From Polytrichum commune (taxonomy: Eukaryota; Streptophyta; Polytrichopsida; Polytrichales; Polytrichaceae): a stretch of 64,000 nucleotides of DNA. The position numbers were made by a program, and so were the translations under genes. Location of the stretch: the NCBI GenBank assembly GCA_950295325.1, contig OX485809.1, positions 15,128,001 through 15,192,000 of the forward strand, written 5' to 3'. The notes beneath the pieces are model-generated. The model was not told the origin of the DNA and made no database searches. It saw only the letters and a list, made by a program, of their open reading frames with translations. Within the stretch, counting starts at the first letter, position 1, and each line of letters starts with the position of its first letter. This document shows, one piece after another, positions 21,405-32,825 of this stretch.

Positions 21405-22660
21405 TTTTATGCCCACCGTGGCATTTGTTGCACAAAACATTGTATTACACTCTGATGTAAGGTGTTGAGGATTGTCGGATCTCACCAGGTGGTTAGATAG
21501 AAATTGTTCTGAAGATTGCAAGCATCATATCATACTTGGACAATCAAATGGGGTGATGCCATTATGGCTTGCTGTTAGTTCAAACTACAATGACATCGGT
21601 GGATTATCAGTAGTGTTTCAACCTCACTTCTGTGTACGTAGGAAATTGCACAAGTCATTCATAAATGGGGCTTTTGTTGCTTTGATCCAGAAGGGGTATT
21701 CAAAGCTAAATTTACAAAGCAACTTACCTGCTTAGTAGCTAACCACTCTGCACCCAGAAAACAGAGTAAATATGCCATGTTCTGCTAGACAATCTGCATC
21801 TGCAAGCGGAATACCGAGAATTGCAACTACCAAAGCAACACTCTTCTGTGTCTTACGGTCAAAACAAAATTGAAATCACACATGATTTTGGCCAACAAAT
21901 CTAAGACCCACACGAGGACTACAGATCTGATGACATGGGATGATGCCAATTTAGCTTGCTGTGAGTTCAAACTACAACGATATTAGCGGATTGTCAGTAA
22001 TTAATCAACCTCAGTCCTGTGTACTTGGGAAATAGCACAAGTCATTAACAAATGGGACTTTCTGTTGCTTTGTGCTAGATGAGGTATTCAGAGTTTTTAC
22101 AAAGAACCTTGACTCCATACCACTCTCTGCTTACCACTTTGCATTAAAAAATCAGACTGTTATTGTGTTCTGTACTGCAAAACAATCTGCATCTGGAAGC
22201 AGAGTACAAATAATTGCTACTATCAAATCAACAAAACTCCTGTGTGCTAATAGAGTTATCCTTTAACTCAACCGGAGTTTTAGTAGGGAGTTGGTTGTTT
22301 GGCATGCATAACTTTCCATGTTCGGTAAGTTGTGGGTGCATGCTTGGAGTCAATGTGGAGGTTTGAACGAAGGACATTCCATATTAGTTCATTGGGTACC
22401 AAACTCATTTTGGCATGCCAAGAAACGCCAAAATGAGTTTGATACCCAATGAACCAATATGGAATGTCCTTCGTTCAAACCTCCACATTGACTCCAAGCG
22501 TGCACCCACAACTTACCGAACATGGAAAGTTATGCATGCGAAACAACCAACTCCTTATTAAAACTCCGGCTGAGTTAAAGGATAACTCTAATGTCCAAAA
22601 TAAATGCTATGTTACACATGATTTTGACCTACAAATCTAAGTTAAGGCAATTTAGGTTGC
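21405..22660. repeat. Dispersed repeat, tandemly duplicated (related to 36600-37140)
   Basis: Two diverged units (about 21540-21880 and 21935-22250) follow each other about 395 bp apart. A third copy lies at about 36740-37060. Shared blocks are TTCTGAAGATTGCAAGC, TGTTGAGGATTGTC, GGCTTG-TGTTAGTTC, CAAGTCATT-ATAAATGGG and, at the right edge, GGCAATTTAGGTTGCCGAGA. The second unit is split by the MITE at 22253-22588. No protein product was recognised. Confidence 0.65.
22253..22588. mobile_element. Snap-back MITE, 336 bp, TA duplication
   Basis: The element is almost entirely one inverted repeat with arms of about 160 bp and a loop of only about a dozen bases near 22417. The ends are GAGTTATCCTTTAACTCAAC and its complement. 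TA stands at 22251-22252 and 22589-22590. The related repeat units at 21540-21880 and 36740-37060 run through the same position without the insert, so they act as near-empty sites. A TA duplication fits the Tc1/mariner or Stowaway group, though the termini are not the common Stowaway consensus. Confidence 0.82.
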
Positions 22661-22813
22661 CGAGACTGGACCTGGCAATGCTTCCTCTGATCTGAACTGT
22701 TGACCATCGGAACTCGAGAGACATATGCCCCACCTCGTCTTCCTATTCTTATATTCCACCTTGTATGTTTGCGCATCCTACCCACCTTCCCGTGATTGTA
22801 ATCCACCAACTTA

Positions 22814-23281
22814 CTATCCCCGATACCAGTAACTATTATCAAATTCGTGGTTCTCCACATACAGTATGTCCCCACCAGAGTCCCACCTTTGTGAACCGTG
22901 CACCAGGGTTGCTCGTTCCTCATAATGGAGGCCCACATTTGTCACAGTCCACACTATCAGCTGCACCAAGCAAGAAGTTGTGCTCCCCGCATGATTGGCA
23001 TCATACTCTCTCATACTTTGTGAGGAGAGGCCGTTATGTTTCACGGGATGGTACTCACCATCACTCGCCGCTATGTTCTTTTCTATTTGAACCAAGTCTG
23101 GACCATATCTGATCTTCGGTTCGTGAAGAGAGATCGGAATCGTAATTGGCGGCACAGGGTGAAGTGCGCTGTCCATATCCCTCAGCAGCTTGGATGTCTG
23201 CCTCTCAATGCACTTCAATTGCCTAAATTCCAGCTTTGATGACAGGTCAACCGTGAAGCTCTTCTGAAGCTCTTGGAATGT
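22814..23281 (-). CDS. Possible exon or gene fragment, unrecognised
   Basis: A minus-strand frame of about 155 codons follows a plausible acceptor (TTTGCAG before 23281) and uses CTG and AAG codons in an exon-like way. The start of the frame reads TFQELQKSFTVDLSSKLEF, which could be helical. I cannot assign a family. The upstream frame 23247-23561 on the same strand could be a neighbouring exon, but the join is unproven. It may be a captured gene fragment. Confidence 0.25.
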   Translation of the reverse strand, partial: TFQELQKSFTVDLSSKLEFRQLKCIERQTSKLLRDMDSALHPVPPITIPISLHEPKIRYGPDLVQIEKNIAASDGEYHPVKHNGLSSQSMREYDANHAGSTTSCLVQLIVWTVTNVGLHYEERATLVHGSQRWDSGGDILYVENHEFDNSYWYRG

Positions 23282-24249
23282 CTGCAAATTTGTAGAACTT
23301 GAATTTCAGCCGGAGACGTGGTAGTGTTGTTTGATGCACTATAATTGCGTCTTCAGAATTTGCTTCAAGACCATGGAACTGTACTAGTTGGTGGCTATTT
23401 AAGTCTACATAGAGAACAAGCTCTGACAAGAATGTAGGAAATCTCCTTAATTCGAACTGTTGGTTAGAATCTAAATATATGCCCAAAAGTTGAGCGATCA
23501 TCTTAAGTTCACTTGACTTACATTCACGAATTTTGCACCAGGTGTTGTTTTGTAGTTGCAAGGAGGCATGATTACGTCACAAGAGAAGGTATTGAATAAA
23601 CATAGGTGTAAGGCCCCTTAAAGCGAGCATTTGTATTGGGCGGATGAACACCTAAGGGAGTTGGGTGTGCGGTTAGTTGCACCCCTTAGAATGTATTGGG
23701 TTGAACCCGGTTGGGATTCCACACTTAGGCGGGAAGACTAAGTGTGGGGAAGGGTGGCCCGTGCGAAGGGTGTACGAAGAGCTTGAACACGAGGCTCAAA
23801 GGGTGAGGACTAAGAAGACTCAGAACACACGTGGGACGTGTGGAAAACCCAAGCCTTGGCGCTAAGCGAGTAGTGCCAAGGTAGCCCGAGGGTTGACTAG
23901 TGAGGACCCCACGAGTGTTAGAACACTACTAGAAAATCATGACCAAATCAACAAAAAATCAACAGATCTTTGTCGATCCGGGCACTGCAATGACCGATTT
24001 CACTGATTTTTGAATTTTTGTAAAAATCAACAGTTTACTGCCTACATTTTTGTTGATTAGAATAGTACAATGACCAAATCAACAAAATTTTAGTAAATGT
24101 GAAATCTTTTTTGAATCTTTTTTGGAATATTCTAGGATCTATTGGAATATTGTAAAATCTTTTTAATTTTTTGCAATTTATGGACTTGTAAGTGTATGGG
24201 TATGGAAATAATTACGAATTCAAAGGTGTTTAAATATTATAAATATTAT

Positions 24250-24575
24250 ATTAGTTGATAGTTAATAATATATATATTAATATATTAATATGTATAATAT
24301 GTATATAATATATGTAACATATAATATATATATGTATGTATATATATATATATATATGTCTGTGTATATGTATGTGTATGTATGTATGTATATATGTATA
24401 TATATAATATATGTATACAATATATGTAACATGTATGTATATAATATATAATATATAAATATGTATACATTTACAGTAAATATATACAGTATATATTTAC
24501 TGTAATTATATACTGTAATTATATACTGTATATATTTACTGTAATTATATACTGTATATATTTACTGTAAATATA
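24250..24575. repeat. TA-rich block with a CTGTA tandem repeat
   Basis: 24290-24470 is a mix of TA, TG and ATG/TAT simple repeats. 24470-24575 is a tandem array of ATATACTGTA and ATTTACTGTAA units that can fold on themselves. The Tyr/Ile-rich frame on the minus strand is an artefact of the repeat. Confidence 0.8.
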
Positions 24576-24654
24576 TACATCAAGTAGGTAGTAAAGAGAA
24601 ATTAGTGGCCTTATTCTAGAAAGGTTTAAAACACTCCGTTTATATCATGTGTGA

Positions 24655-24840
24655 TGTGATGACCTAGTGGTTAAGGAACATGTGTGGGTATCACTAGGTG
24701 CAAGGTTTGATTCCCGTGGCCGGCACCTTCGGCCTTGGCCTTGCCACCTATGTGAGTGGTAGGTAGTCTATACTTGTAGGTGAGGTATATGTTGAGGGTT
24801 ACTTGGAAGGGGTTAGGAATTGCAGATCTGACATTTATTC
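24655..24840 (+). mobile_element. tRNA-derived SINE-like segment inside the CACTA-like element
   Basis: A-box-like TGACCTAGTGG (24660-24670) and B-box-like GGTTTGATTCC (24704-24714) are spaced as in RNA polymerase III tRNA promoters, with the A box one base off consensus. A body of about 120 bp and a T/A-rich end follow. The SINE assignment is inferred; no clear duplication was found. Confidence 0.5.
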
Positions 24841-25145
24841 ATTTTTTATTTTTTAATGTTATATATATATATATAAAATAAGTTTTTTTTAAAAAATATT
24901 TTTGTGACCATATCAACAGAAAAAATCAACAAATTTGTGTTACATCATGTCCAGGTCAACGCGTTCTAAGTAACAACCGCGACCAACGCCTTTCTGTTGA
25001 TCCGGACGTAAAATTTTCTACTAGTGGAATCGCGAGGGTCCAAGGTCTCTAAAGAGTGTGGACTCACCATACAAGTGGCTTGTACAAGGTGAGTTGTTAA
25101 CTTCACGCGGGGCGTGAGGGACGTGGCACTAGGCGGCGTTACAAG

Positions 25146-25157
25146 TGGTATCAGAGC
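25146..25157 (+). other. Primer-binding site, initiator tRNA-Met type
   Basis: TGGTATCAGAGC lies two bases after the 5' LTR. This is the standard plant site complementary to the 3' end of tRNA-iMet, used by chromoviruses and many copia elements to start minus-strand DNA. Confidence 0.9.
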
Positions 25158-25228
25158 GTCTAAGCTCGGGATCGTGATTCGACACTTAAGGGGCGAGTTG
25201 AAAACTTAGCGATCTTGAAGACCGCGAC

Positions 25229-26270
25229 AATGGCAACCACAAAGCGCTCAAAGAAAGGTAATGGCGAATCGTGACAAGGCGAAGACGAGACTCGAAAGGA
25301 GTTAGCGTCGGGAGCGAAGTGGCGGCTACCCAAAGAAAAAGAAAAAAAAGGCCGAATAAGGAGACTCATGTACCGCGTAAGAAAAATATTTTCGAGGAAA
25401 AAAACCGCGAGTCAACTCCGAAAAAAATTGAACTTAGAGCCAATTCACACGGAGGCTAACCCGGAGCCAGGGGTGGTGAATCAAGGCGTTGAGGAGCAGG
25501 AACAATCCAACGAACCACTTGTTCAAAGTGATAAGGTTAGCTCTGACAAATCCGAAAAAAACTCGGATCGAGAGGCTCCGCGACGACGTGAAATACCCAT
25601 GGCAAGGCTCAAATATGAGGACCACGAAATAAGGTTGGCAATGACCAATCTAATGAAAAAAAATCAATTGTTGATGGAGATGATCAAGAGCGGAAAAATG
25701 TTGTCGTCGGACACCACTAAATCCATCTATATGAAGAATGTTCCGAAATTCACGTCGTGGAATATAAAAGATAAGAGGAACATTGAGGCGTTCCTCATCG
25801 ACTACCAAACATATTGTAACGCTTCGGGTTAATATAGCGACGAGGTGAAGATGCGAAGTTTTGGTTATTTCCTTAAAAACGATGCGTCTATAATATTTGC
25901 GGCTTGGCGAGGCTCGCGGGGCGAGAATTTATCGTGGAGAGAATTTAAGAAGTGGATGATTGAGGCTTGGCGCAAACCGCACCAACACCTCTTCGACGTC
26001 ACGCCATTGGGCGCCATGAAATGACGAAATGACCAAAACCTTTCGCTTTATGCCGACTTCAAGTCTATATGACTAAATTAAGTTGTACCAGGTGTTCGAA
26101 AACTTAAGTTTAAAGATGCTTCTTGCCGAGGGAGACTTTGAGGCGAAACTCTCTTTAATTAATTCAACTAGTAAGGGGTTAGTTTATATGAAAGGTCAAG
26201 TAACCTGTACTTACGTCTCGATGTTGATTGATACAAGAACCACAAATTTTTTCATGACGCCATCGTAAGC
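25229..26270 (+). pseudogene. Chromovirus gag and protease region, broken
   Basis: Reading begins at ATG 25229 and shifts frame several times. The best run (25368-25832) contains a charged N-terminal part and then FTSWNIKDKRNIEAFLIDYQ, the start of a retrotransposon Gag domain. The domain continues after a stop with a WREFKKWM segment near 25945. Near 26220-26265 the segment MLIDTRTTNFFM is the protease active-site region. The catalytic D-T is present but the following Gly is Arg, so the protease would be dead. Nucleocapsid is not clear. Confidence 0.7.
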
Positions 26271-26799
26271 AAGGAAAATTGAAGGTGGTAGTGGAGGACA
26301 CGGCCTTGCCACTAAAAGTGAACTTCGCGCAAGAATTTTGTTAAGCGGCGCAAGTTGCTAGGAATATACAGTTCAAGGCGGACACGGTGAAGGTCGAAAA
26401 AAACTTAACTATTTGCGAACTAGAGGGCGTAAATATAGTGTTATGAAACACATTCTTACATTATTACGGGGTCGAAATTAGGCAAAGGCCTAGAATTCAT
26501 ATTGTAATGGTCGGTTCGGATAGAAATCGAAGCCGTTACCATTTATTAGACTAGCAAGACTAGATGGATTAGAATCAATCTAGTTTTGAAGCAAGATCTC
26601 TTTGAGGAGAAATATGTATTGATTTTGAAAGGGAGTTTTTTCGAAACAAATATAAAATAATTGCTCCCGCCACAATTTTGTCCAAAAAATATCGCTCAAG
26701 TCCTTAACGAGTTTCAAGATGTTTAAACTAATGAACTCCTTAAAAAATTACCTCCCGCTCGGGAGGTAGATCACAAAATTGAATTAAATATTGGCAACG

Positions 26800-29620
26800 A
26801 AGCCGTAAAACAGGGCTCCGTATCGATTCAACCAAATAGAGTTGGTTGAGCTGAAGAGGCAAGTAACAGAATTGTCAGCAAGAGGCTACGTGCGGCCTAG
26901 CAAATTACCGTTTGGAGCGCCAGTGTCCTTCATGAGCAAAAAAATGTGGTCTATTGCGAATGTGTATTGACTACCGTGCGTTAAACCTAGTTACGGTTAG
27001 AAACAATTATCCTTTAATAAGAGTTGATGACTTGTTAGAAAGATTGGCGGGTGCAAGCCACTTTAGTCGTATGCCTTGAAGTCGAGATACTATCAAATCC
27101 GAATGGCGGAAGAAGATGTGTACAAAACGACAATGCAAACTCGGTATGGATTATATGAATTTTTTATAATACCGTTTGGGTTGTGCAATGCACCGACAAC
27201 TTTCATGTCCATTATAAATAGTATTTTTCATGACGAAATGGACGAATGCGTGGTGGTGTATATTGATGATATACTCATCTTCTTGAAAAGTGAGTTAAAT
27301 CACGTACGAGATTTTTGTCGGGTTCTAGGAAAGCTACGACAACACGAGCTTTACGCGAATGCAGAAAAAAAATGTTGAGAATTAAAATTTTTAGGATAGG
27401 TGTTGAACGGTGATGGTATTCGTCCGGACCCTAACATGATATACACCATCCGCGAAATGAAGGTCCCGCAAATACAAAAGGGAGTAAGGTTTTTTTTAGA
27501 CTTAGCCAACGACTACCAAAAGGTCATTAAGAACTATTCTAAGATAGCGTTTCCCGTCTCAAAACTTTTAGGTAAGAATGGGCAAGTTCTCAAATATAAT
27601 GAAACTTAAAATGAAGCATTCGGAGAGCTTTAGAGGTTGTTGTCGTTTGCGGGTGTGCTTAAGTATCCTGAATTCGACAAGGAATTCGAGGTACATACAG
27701 ATACAAATGGTTTTGCCATTAGATGCATCCTAACGCAAGATGGCTGCCTAGTGGCCTATGAAAGCCGCAAGTGAACGGGTAGCCAATTGAGGTGGCCAAT
27801 CCACGAAAAAGAACTATACGTTGTAGTTCATTGTCTTAAGGCTTGGAGATACTATGTGTTTGGGAAAAAAACTAAGGTTTTCATGAATAATATCATACTG
27901 AAGTATCTCGATACCAAAGCGTAGGCAACTCCGAAGGAGTTGCAATGGTATGATACAATCATCTTGATGGACGTCGAGTTGATATACAAGCTGGGGCGTA
28001 ACAACTTGGTGTCGAATGCACTAAGTTGAAGAGAGAATTTGATCACTCTTCGTTTATTTATGCTAACTCAGGAAAACCTCGACGAAGTGCAAAAAAACTT
28101 CTGAGACGATGTGAGGGAAACAATGAAAGATGACGAATACACAGTTACGAATTACTGATTATTTGACGAGCGGGGCTCGAAAAAGAACCCACTGAGAGGC
28201 CGACGTATGAAAAAACTTGAGGCAAAAGAATGAGCTTTATTTTTTCAAGCAAACCGGTTGTATATTCCGGTGGGGGAGCTTAGAAAGTGGTTGTTTCATG
28301 AATCCCACAATACACTGTTGGTGGGACATAAGGGAGTTCGTGCCACAATGGCCGAACTCTAAAAATTATAAATTTGGCCTTGCATGAGTACGGATGTCTA
28401 AGAATATATCAAAATATGTGTTAAGTGTCAAATGACAAAGCATAGCACCCAACCTAAGATCAGGAAGCTAAGACCCTTACCAAATCCGAAGCAAAATTTT
28501 TAATCAATCTCAATGGATTTTATGACGGGTATCCCGAAGGTAGCGGGAGACAACGCCATTATGGTCATAGTATGCCGATTGAATAAGTGGGTGGTTTTTG
28601 TGTCCAAGTCAAAATAAGCCACGGCGAAACATATGGTATAATTGTGCTTTGACAATTGGGTGCGACACATGGGATTCCCGTGGTACATAGTAACCGATCG
28701 CGGGTTGTTGTTCTAAACACAGTTTTAGCAACATATGATGCGACGTATGGGGATGCATCTTTCTATGATAACGATTTGGCACCTGCAAGGGGACGGCTAA
28801 ACTGAGAGGATCAATTCGATCCTGAATATGTATGTGAGAGCGTTTTGAAAAATAGATCAACAAAAATGGCCCACGTTGATATCCTTTGCCGAATTATGCT
28901 ATAACACGACGGTCTCACGGACGACCGGAAAAAAATCATTTTACTTGTGTTATGGGTAAGAAGCCGTGTTGGTTAGCAACTTATCCGTTGGTTAAAGCGA
29001 ATTCATGTGTGACCAAGAAATGCTCTCAAGATATTAGTCACTTAATGCGAGACAATGGGTCGCACAGAGGAAAATCATCCTCTACAATGCTAATGCCATG
29101 ATGGCGAAAGTTCAAGACCGTTACGCTAATGCGGTTTACAAAAAGAGGCATGAAGTGACGTTCCAAGTTGAGGAGAAGGTATGGTTGGATTCGAAGAACC
29201 TAGAGATACCTCCGGAGTTATCCATCAAATGGTCTGCGAGGTAGATTGGGCAATTCCCGTTGAAGAAGATCCTTCACTCGGACGTACATGTGTTTGATCT
29301 TGGCAAGAGAGTTGGCAAAAGTTGGCATTTGGTATTCCATGTATCATTACTCAAAGAATATCACCGTGACAAGAACAATTTGCATTTGTGGAAGGAAGAC
29401 CTGAGACCACCATCCGAATATGAATTGTGGGATGACGTGGTGGGTAAAGTCACAGCAATCCTTGACTCAAGACAAATACATGGGCGAGGAAAATAACATA
29501 AGTGTTTGTTGCACGGGTATTCGCCTTACGAATATGAATGGATCAATGGAGTAAACATACCGCATGCCAAATTTCTCATCAAGGCCTTCTTGGCTAGAAA
29601 GGTGGTCGAGGCACAAGCCG
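26800..29620 (+). pseudogene. Chromovirus pol (RT, RNase H, integrase, chromodomain-like end), broken
   Basis: Reverse transcriptase covers about 26840-27650, with the catalytic YIDDIL box near 27258-27275 intact inside the frame 27076-27378. RNase H follows at about 27650-28020 (FEVHTDTNGFAIR). Integrase runs about 28240-29110 with a CVKCQMTKH zinc segment near 28415 and the DDE core broken by several stops. The last part, about 29410-29600, has a VGKVTAILDSRQIHG...PYEYEWI pattern resembling a chromodomain, split by a TAA at 29493-29496. Stops and shifts rule out function. The order (integrase after RNase H, chromodomain last) supports the chromovirus call. Confidence 0.8.
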
Positions 29621-29796
29621 CGGCGCACACTAAAGCCAACAAGCCAGCACGAAGGCGAACCATGACTAGCAAGAAATTACCACCTCTCATTGACGACAAT
29701 GATATAGATGTGGACGAAGGGCTAGTAACTGTAACGAAAAACTCTAATTTCTCGTTCGAAATTACTTTTGGCATGAACCACCCAACCACGAGATAA

Positions 29797-30770
29797 GATA
29801 AAGACCCCTCACCCTTACGCAAGAGCCCTTTATATACCCCCCCACCATGCCCGGTTGTTTTAAGTTTAACTAAAATAAAAAGCAAGTTCAACTATAATGA
29901 ACTCTATGCTTTTACTTCAACCTAAGTAAAAAGTAAGTTCAACTATAATGAATTCTATGTTTTTACTTTAAACTCATTATAGACTACCGTTATCTTAGTT
30001 CTAGTCAACATGTACCAATAGTGGCCCATGTTACAGTAACGTAAAGAAATCATGAACTAACCAACCCATTGGACACGCCGAGATATTCTAAACCGACAAA
30101 AAATAAGCGTAGGATGATATGCCCCAATCATGTGAGGCATTAACGAGTTGGCAAGGTCGCCAACACCTCTAAGTGGGGGAGGATGAGCACAACAAACACG
30201 CAAGAGGAATAATGATGAATGTGTGATCCAAACACAAGTAAAAAAAGTAAGAACTTACGGGTTGAGAGCATAAGTATGCGATGGAAAGACTAAGCCGAAA
30301 TTGGAGGATGGGCGCCGCCAAGGGGACCTATCGAAGCAAAATAAGAGGAATTTGGTTGTGGCGAGACAAAAGTACGAGTGCCGAGCGTGAAGAGGATCTC
30401 GCACAAGGTACACCTCGAAGTGAAAACGCATGAATGGCCATTCATGTCCTGATGGGCAAATGATGGAAAGGCGTAGCTAGCCTTGAATGCATTTTATTAC
30501 CAGCCGACAACAAATACTTACAACTTGTTGTGGCCATGCAAGGTCCAAATATAGAGGGGCTTGAGTGGTTTTCTTAAGGTGGTGAACCTCCCAATGAGAA
30601 GGGGTCACGTACGACTGGCGCAAAGAACACGAGAGGGTACGCGTAATTTAGCCTTCATCTTGGGAGTCGACGCAAACCGGAATTGATCCACACCGAAGGC
30701 GTTGATACTCCACCTCATCTAGTATGAGGAGAGCCGCACTAAAAAAACTTGATGAGGACATCAAGTGTTT
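29797..30770 (+). other. Non-coding tail of the chromovirus
   Basis: Between the last pol remnant and the purine tract there is no domain I recognise. A direct repeat of AAGTTCAACTATAATGAA lies near 29881-29898 and again near 29933-29951. Confidence 0.55.
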
Positions 30771-30784
30771 AAAGCGGGGGAGGA
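30771..30784 (+). other. Polypurine tract
   Basis: AAAGCGGGGGAGGA lies directly before the 3' LTR, apart from one C an uninterrupted purine run, in the position where plus-strand DNA synthesis is primed. Confidence 0.8.
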
Positions 30785-31215
30785 TGTAAGGCCCCTGAGG
30801 GCGAACATTTGTATTGGGCGGACGAACACCTAAGGGAGTTGGGTGTGCGGTTAGCCGCACCCCTTAGAGTGTATTGGGTTGAATCCGGTTAGGATTCCAC
30901 ACTTAGGCGGGAGGACTAAGTGTGTAGTAGGGTGACCCGTGCGAAGGGTGCACGAAGAGTTTGAGCACGAGGCTCAAAGGGTGAGGAGTAAGAAGACTCG
31001 GAGCACACGCGGGGCGTGTGGGAAAGCCCAAGCCTTGGCGCTAAGCGAGTAGTGCTAAGGTGGCCCGAGGGTTGATAAGTGAGGACCCCACGAATGTTAG
31101 AATTGCGAGGGTCCAAGGTCTCCAAAGAGCATGGAGTCACCTTACAAGTGGCTTGTGCAGGTGAGTTGTTAGCTTCACGCGGGGCGTGAGGGACGTGGTG
31201 CTAGGTGGCGTTACA
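30785..31215 (+). repeat. 3' LTR, 431 bp
   Basis: It starts TGTAAGGCCCC and ends GTTACA and aligns throughout with the 5' LTR except at the CACTA-like insertion. It preserves the pre-insertion sequence at that site. Confidence 0.9.
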
Positions 31216-32825
31216 ATAAGTACAAGGTCGATGGAACACCTTTGACAAACACTAGAGCGGACTCGAGAAAGGAATTGCGGTACTGCAACCTCCGGTGAGC
31301 CTAGAAAACAATATACAGAATTGGATATGGCTTTAATTTGCTGATCAGGGCCTATGAAGAGATCATAGCAACTTGCTCTGACCTTTCCTCTTTCATTTTG
31401 GGTAGGAAGGCGGGAGTGGAGCCTGCGAGTGCTATGTTCTTCTATCCAAGTGCAAAACTCATAATGCCGTCAAAAGAATACGCACCTCCATCAAATCTAC
31501 ACAAAAGATTCGAAACGCATCCAAAGCTGCCCTCACAAGCTTAAAGAAGGCAGCAATTTTGAACGGCGGGATATCATTTTTGGTGCTAATGCATGCTCTG
31601 TCCGAAGTGCTCTCATGGGAAAACTGCATTGTTATTTACGATGTAGTTAAGGATATGATGTCCTTTCACAATCTCTGCATGTTTACAATTCTTCCGAAAA
31701 TCGATCATACTCAATTCTGCTTGAGGGTCACTTCATCAATCTGTGTATCCTGCAAGCTGACCTTAAGTCTCACTTACATCTGACAGATGTGTAATAAGGT
31801 AGAAATACCTAAACTGGTTAACTACCCACTAGCCGTGCAGTAGACTGCCTATATAATAATGAAGCACTATTTCTGAAACCAATAATTGGGAGGGCGGCAA
31901 CTATAAATGGGTGTATAGTTGGCCAGATTTGGGTACAACGAATCTTCCTATATGCATGGGGTGAGTGATTTGTTCTTGATGAACATACTTTGTCTGACAA
32001 CATGCATTTAGGTGGCAGTTTTGGCGTGTTAAAGCCACTAATTTAGGGTTTACGTTAACCGAGATTTTGTAATTACATATCTGAATCAAACACTTGGCAG
32101 CCACTGAATTCCAATTCCACCTTCACTGGTACAGATACTCCGCTTGATCACCATTCCACATATGTCCATGATCAAAAGGAATGTCATGATGTGCGGGTTA
32201 TAAGTTAAGCTCTCTAATTTCCAAAGTGGTCATCCAAGCTTCAACTGAAGTTCATAAAGTTTTCCTAGTGGCGTATGTTACTGTGCATAGCGATTTTGTA
32301 TTGTATTGTGACCGGTAGATGTAACTTCATGCACAATTTGCATTCCACGTTTTCATTTTCCAACGATGAAGATTAACACCTGCTTTTAGAATTGTGGGGG
32401 TGACGTGCCAAGGACCATACGATAGAGACCAAGCTGCACGATTTCCGCGTCCTCTCTGTGTTGACAGTGGCAGTGAAGAATTCAATCACAACCTCATTTT
32501 CATTTCCGCCACATTGATTTTAGTAGATTTTTGCATAATGAAGTATGAATACCATTTCAGGTGATCATTGGCTATAGAAATTTGACTTCTAGTGTAGCAG
32601 GCTGCAGTGGGAACTCCCTCGCCGCGGGTTTGGGAACCCGAGTCTGATAACCCGAGATTAACGCCAGCAATAGTGCATTTCATTAGTGGGTAAGTGCCTG
32701 AACTCTTTACCATAAGTAGAAACAAAGTATACAGGAAGTGTAATTTTTTATAATTTCTCCTGTCGGACATTGTTCAACCTAGCTTGTATCACCCTATCCT
32801 ATGTTGGTGTTGTTGCAGGCAAACC

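Larger units (their letters stand above)
23924..25026. mobile_element. CACTA-like non-autonomous transposon, 1103 bp, 3-bp duplication
   Basis: The ends are CACTACTAGAAAAT and, inverted, CACTAGTAGAAAAT. The 3-bp duplication GAA lies at 23921-23923 and 25027-25029, and the uninterrupted 3' LTR shows a single GAA at the matching position. CACTA ends plus a 3-bp duplication identify the superfamily. Subterminal copies of ATCAACA and GATCCGG occur near both ends, as expected of transposase-binding repeats. The interior holds a TA-rich block and a SINE-like segment, and no transposase. Confidence 0.88.
23607..25143 (+). repeat. 5' LTR, interrupted by a CACTA-like insertion
   Basis: The LTR runs 23607-23923 and 25030-25143 around the insertion and totals 431 bp, the same as the 3' LTR. 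It starts TGTAAGGCCCC and ends GTTACA. Differences from the 3' LTR are mostly single transitions. Confidence 0.88.
23607..31215 (+). mobile_element. Ty3/gypsy chromovirus-like LTR retrotransposon, decayed
   Basis: The element has two LTRs (TGTAAGG...GTTACA), an initiator-Met primer site, a purine tract and the order gag, protease, reverse transcriptase, RNase H, integrase, chromodomain-like end. This is the layout of chromoviruses. Flanks ATAGG (23602-23606) and ATAAG (31216-31220) look like a 5-bp duplication with one change. Removing the CACTA-like insert and its duplication leaves about 6.5 kb. Coding frames carry many stops and frameshifts, several of the C-to-T or G-to-A type expected from decay of methylated cytosine, so the copy cannot be active. 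Confidence 0.88.

Noticed and set aside
24285-24470. Tyr/Ile-rich minus-strand frame
   Set aside because: It only translates a TA/TG simple repeat inside the CACTA-like element.
32784-32825. Upstream ATG of the pogo-like transposase
   Set aside because: It precedes a likely intron acceptor ending at 32819; the next ATG (32826) opens the recognisable protein.
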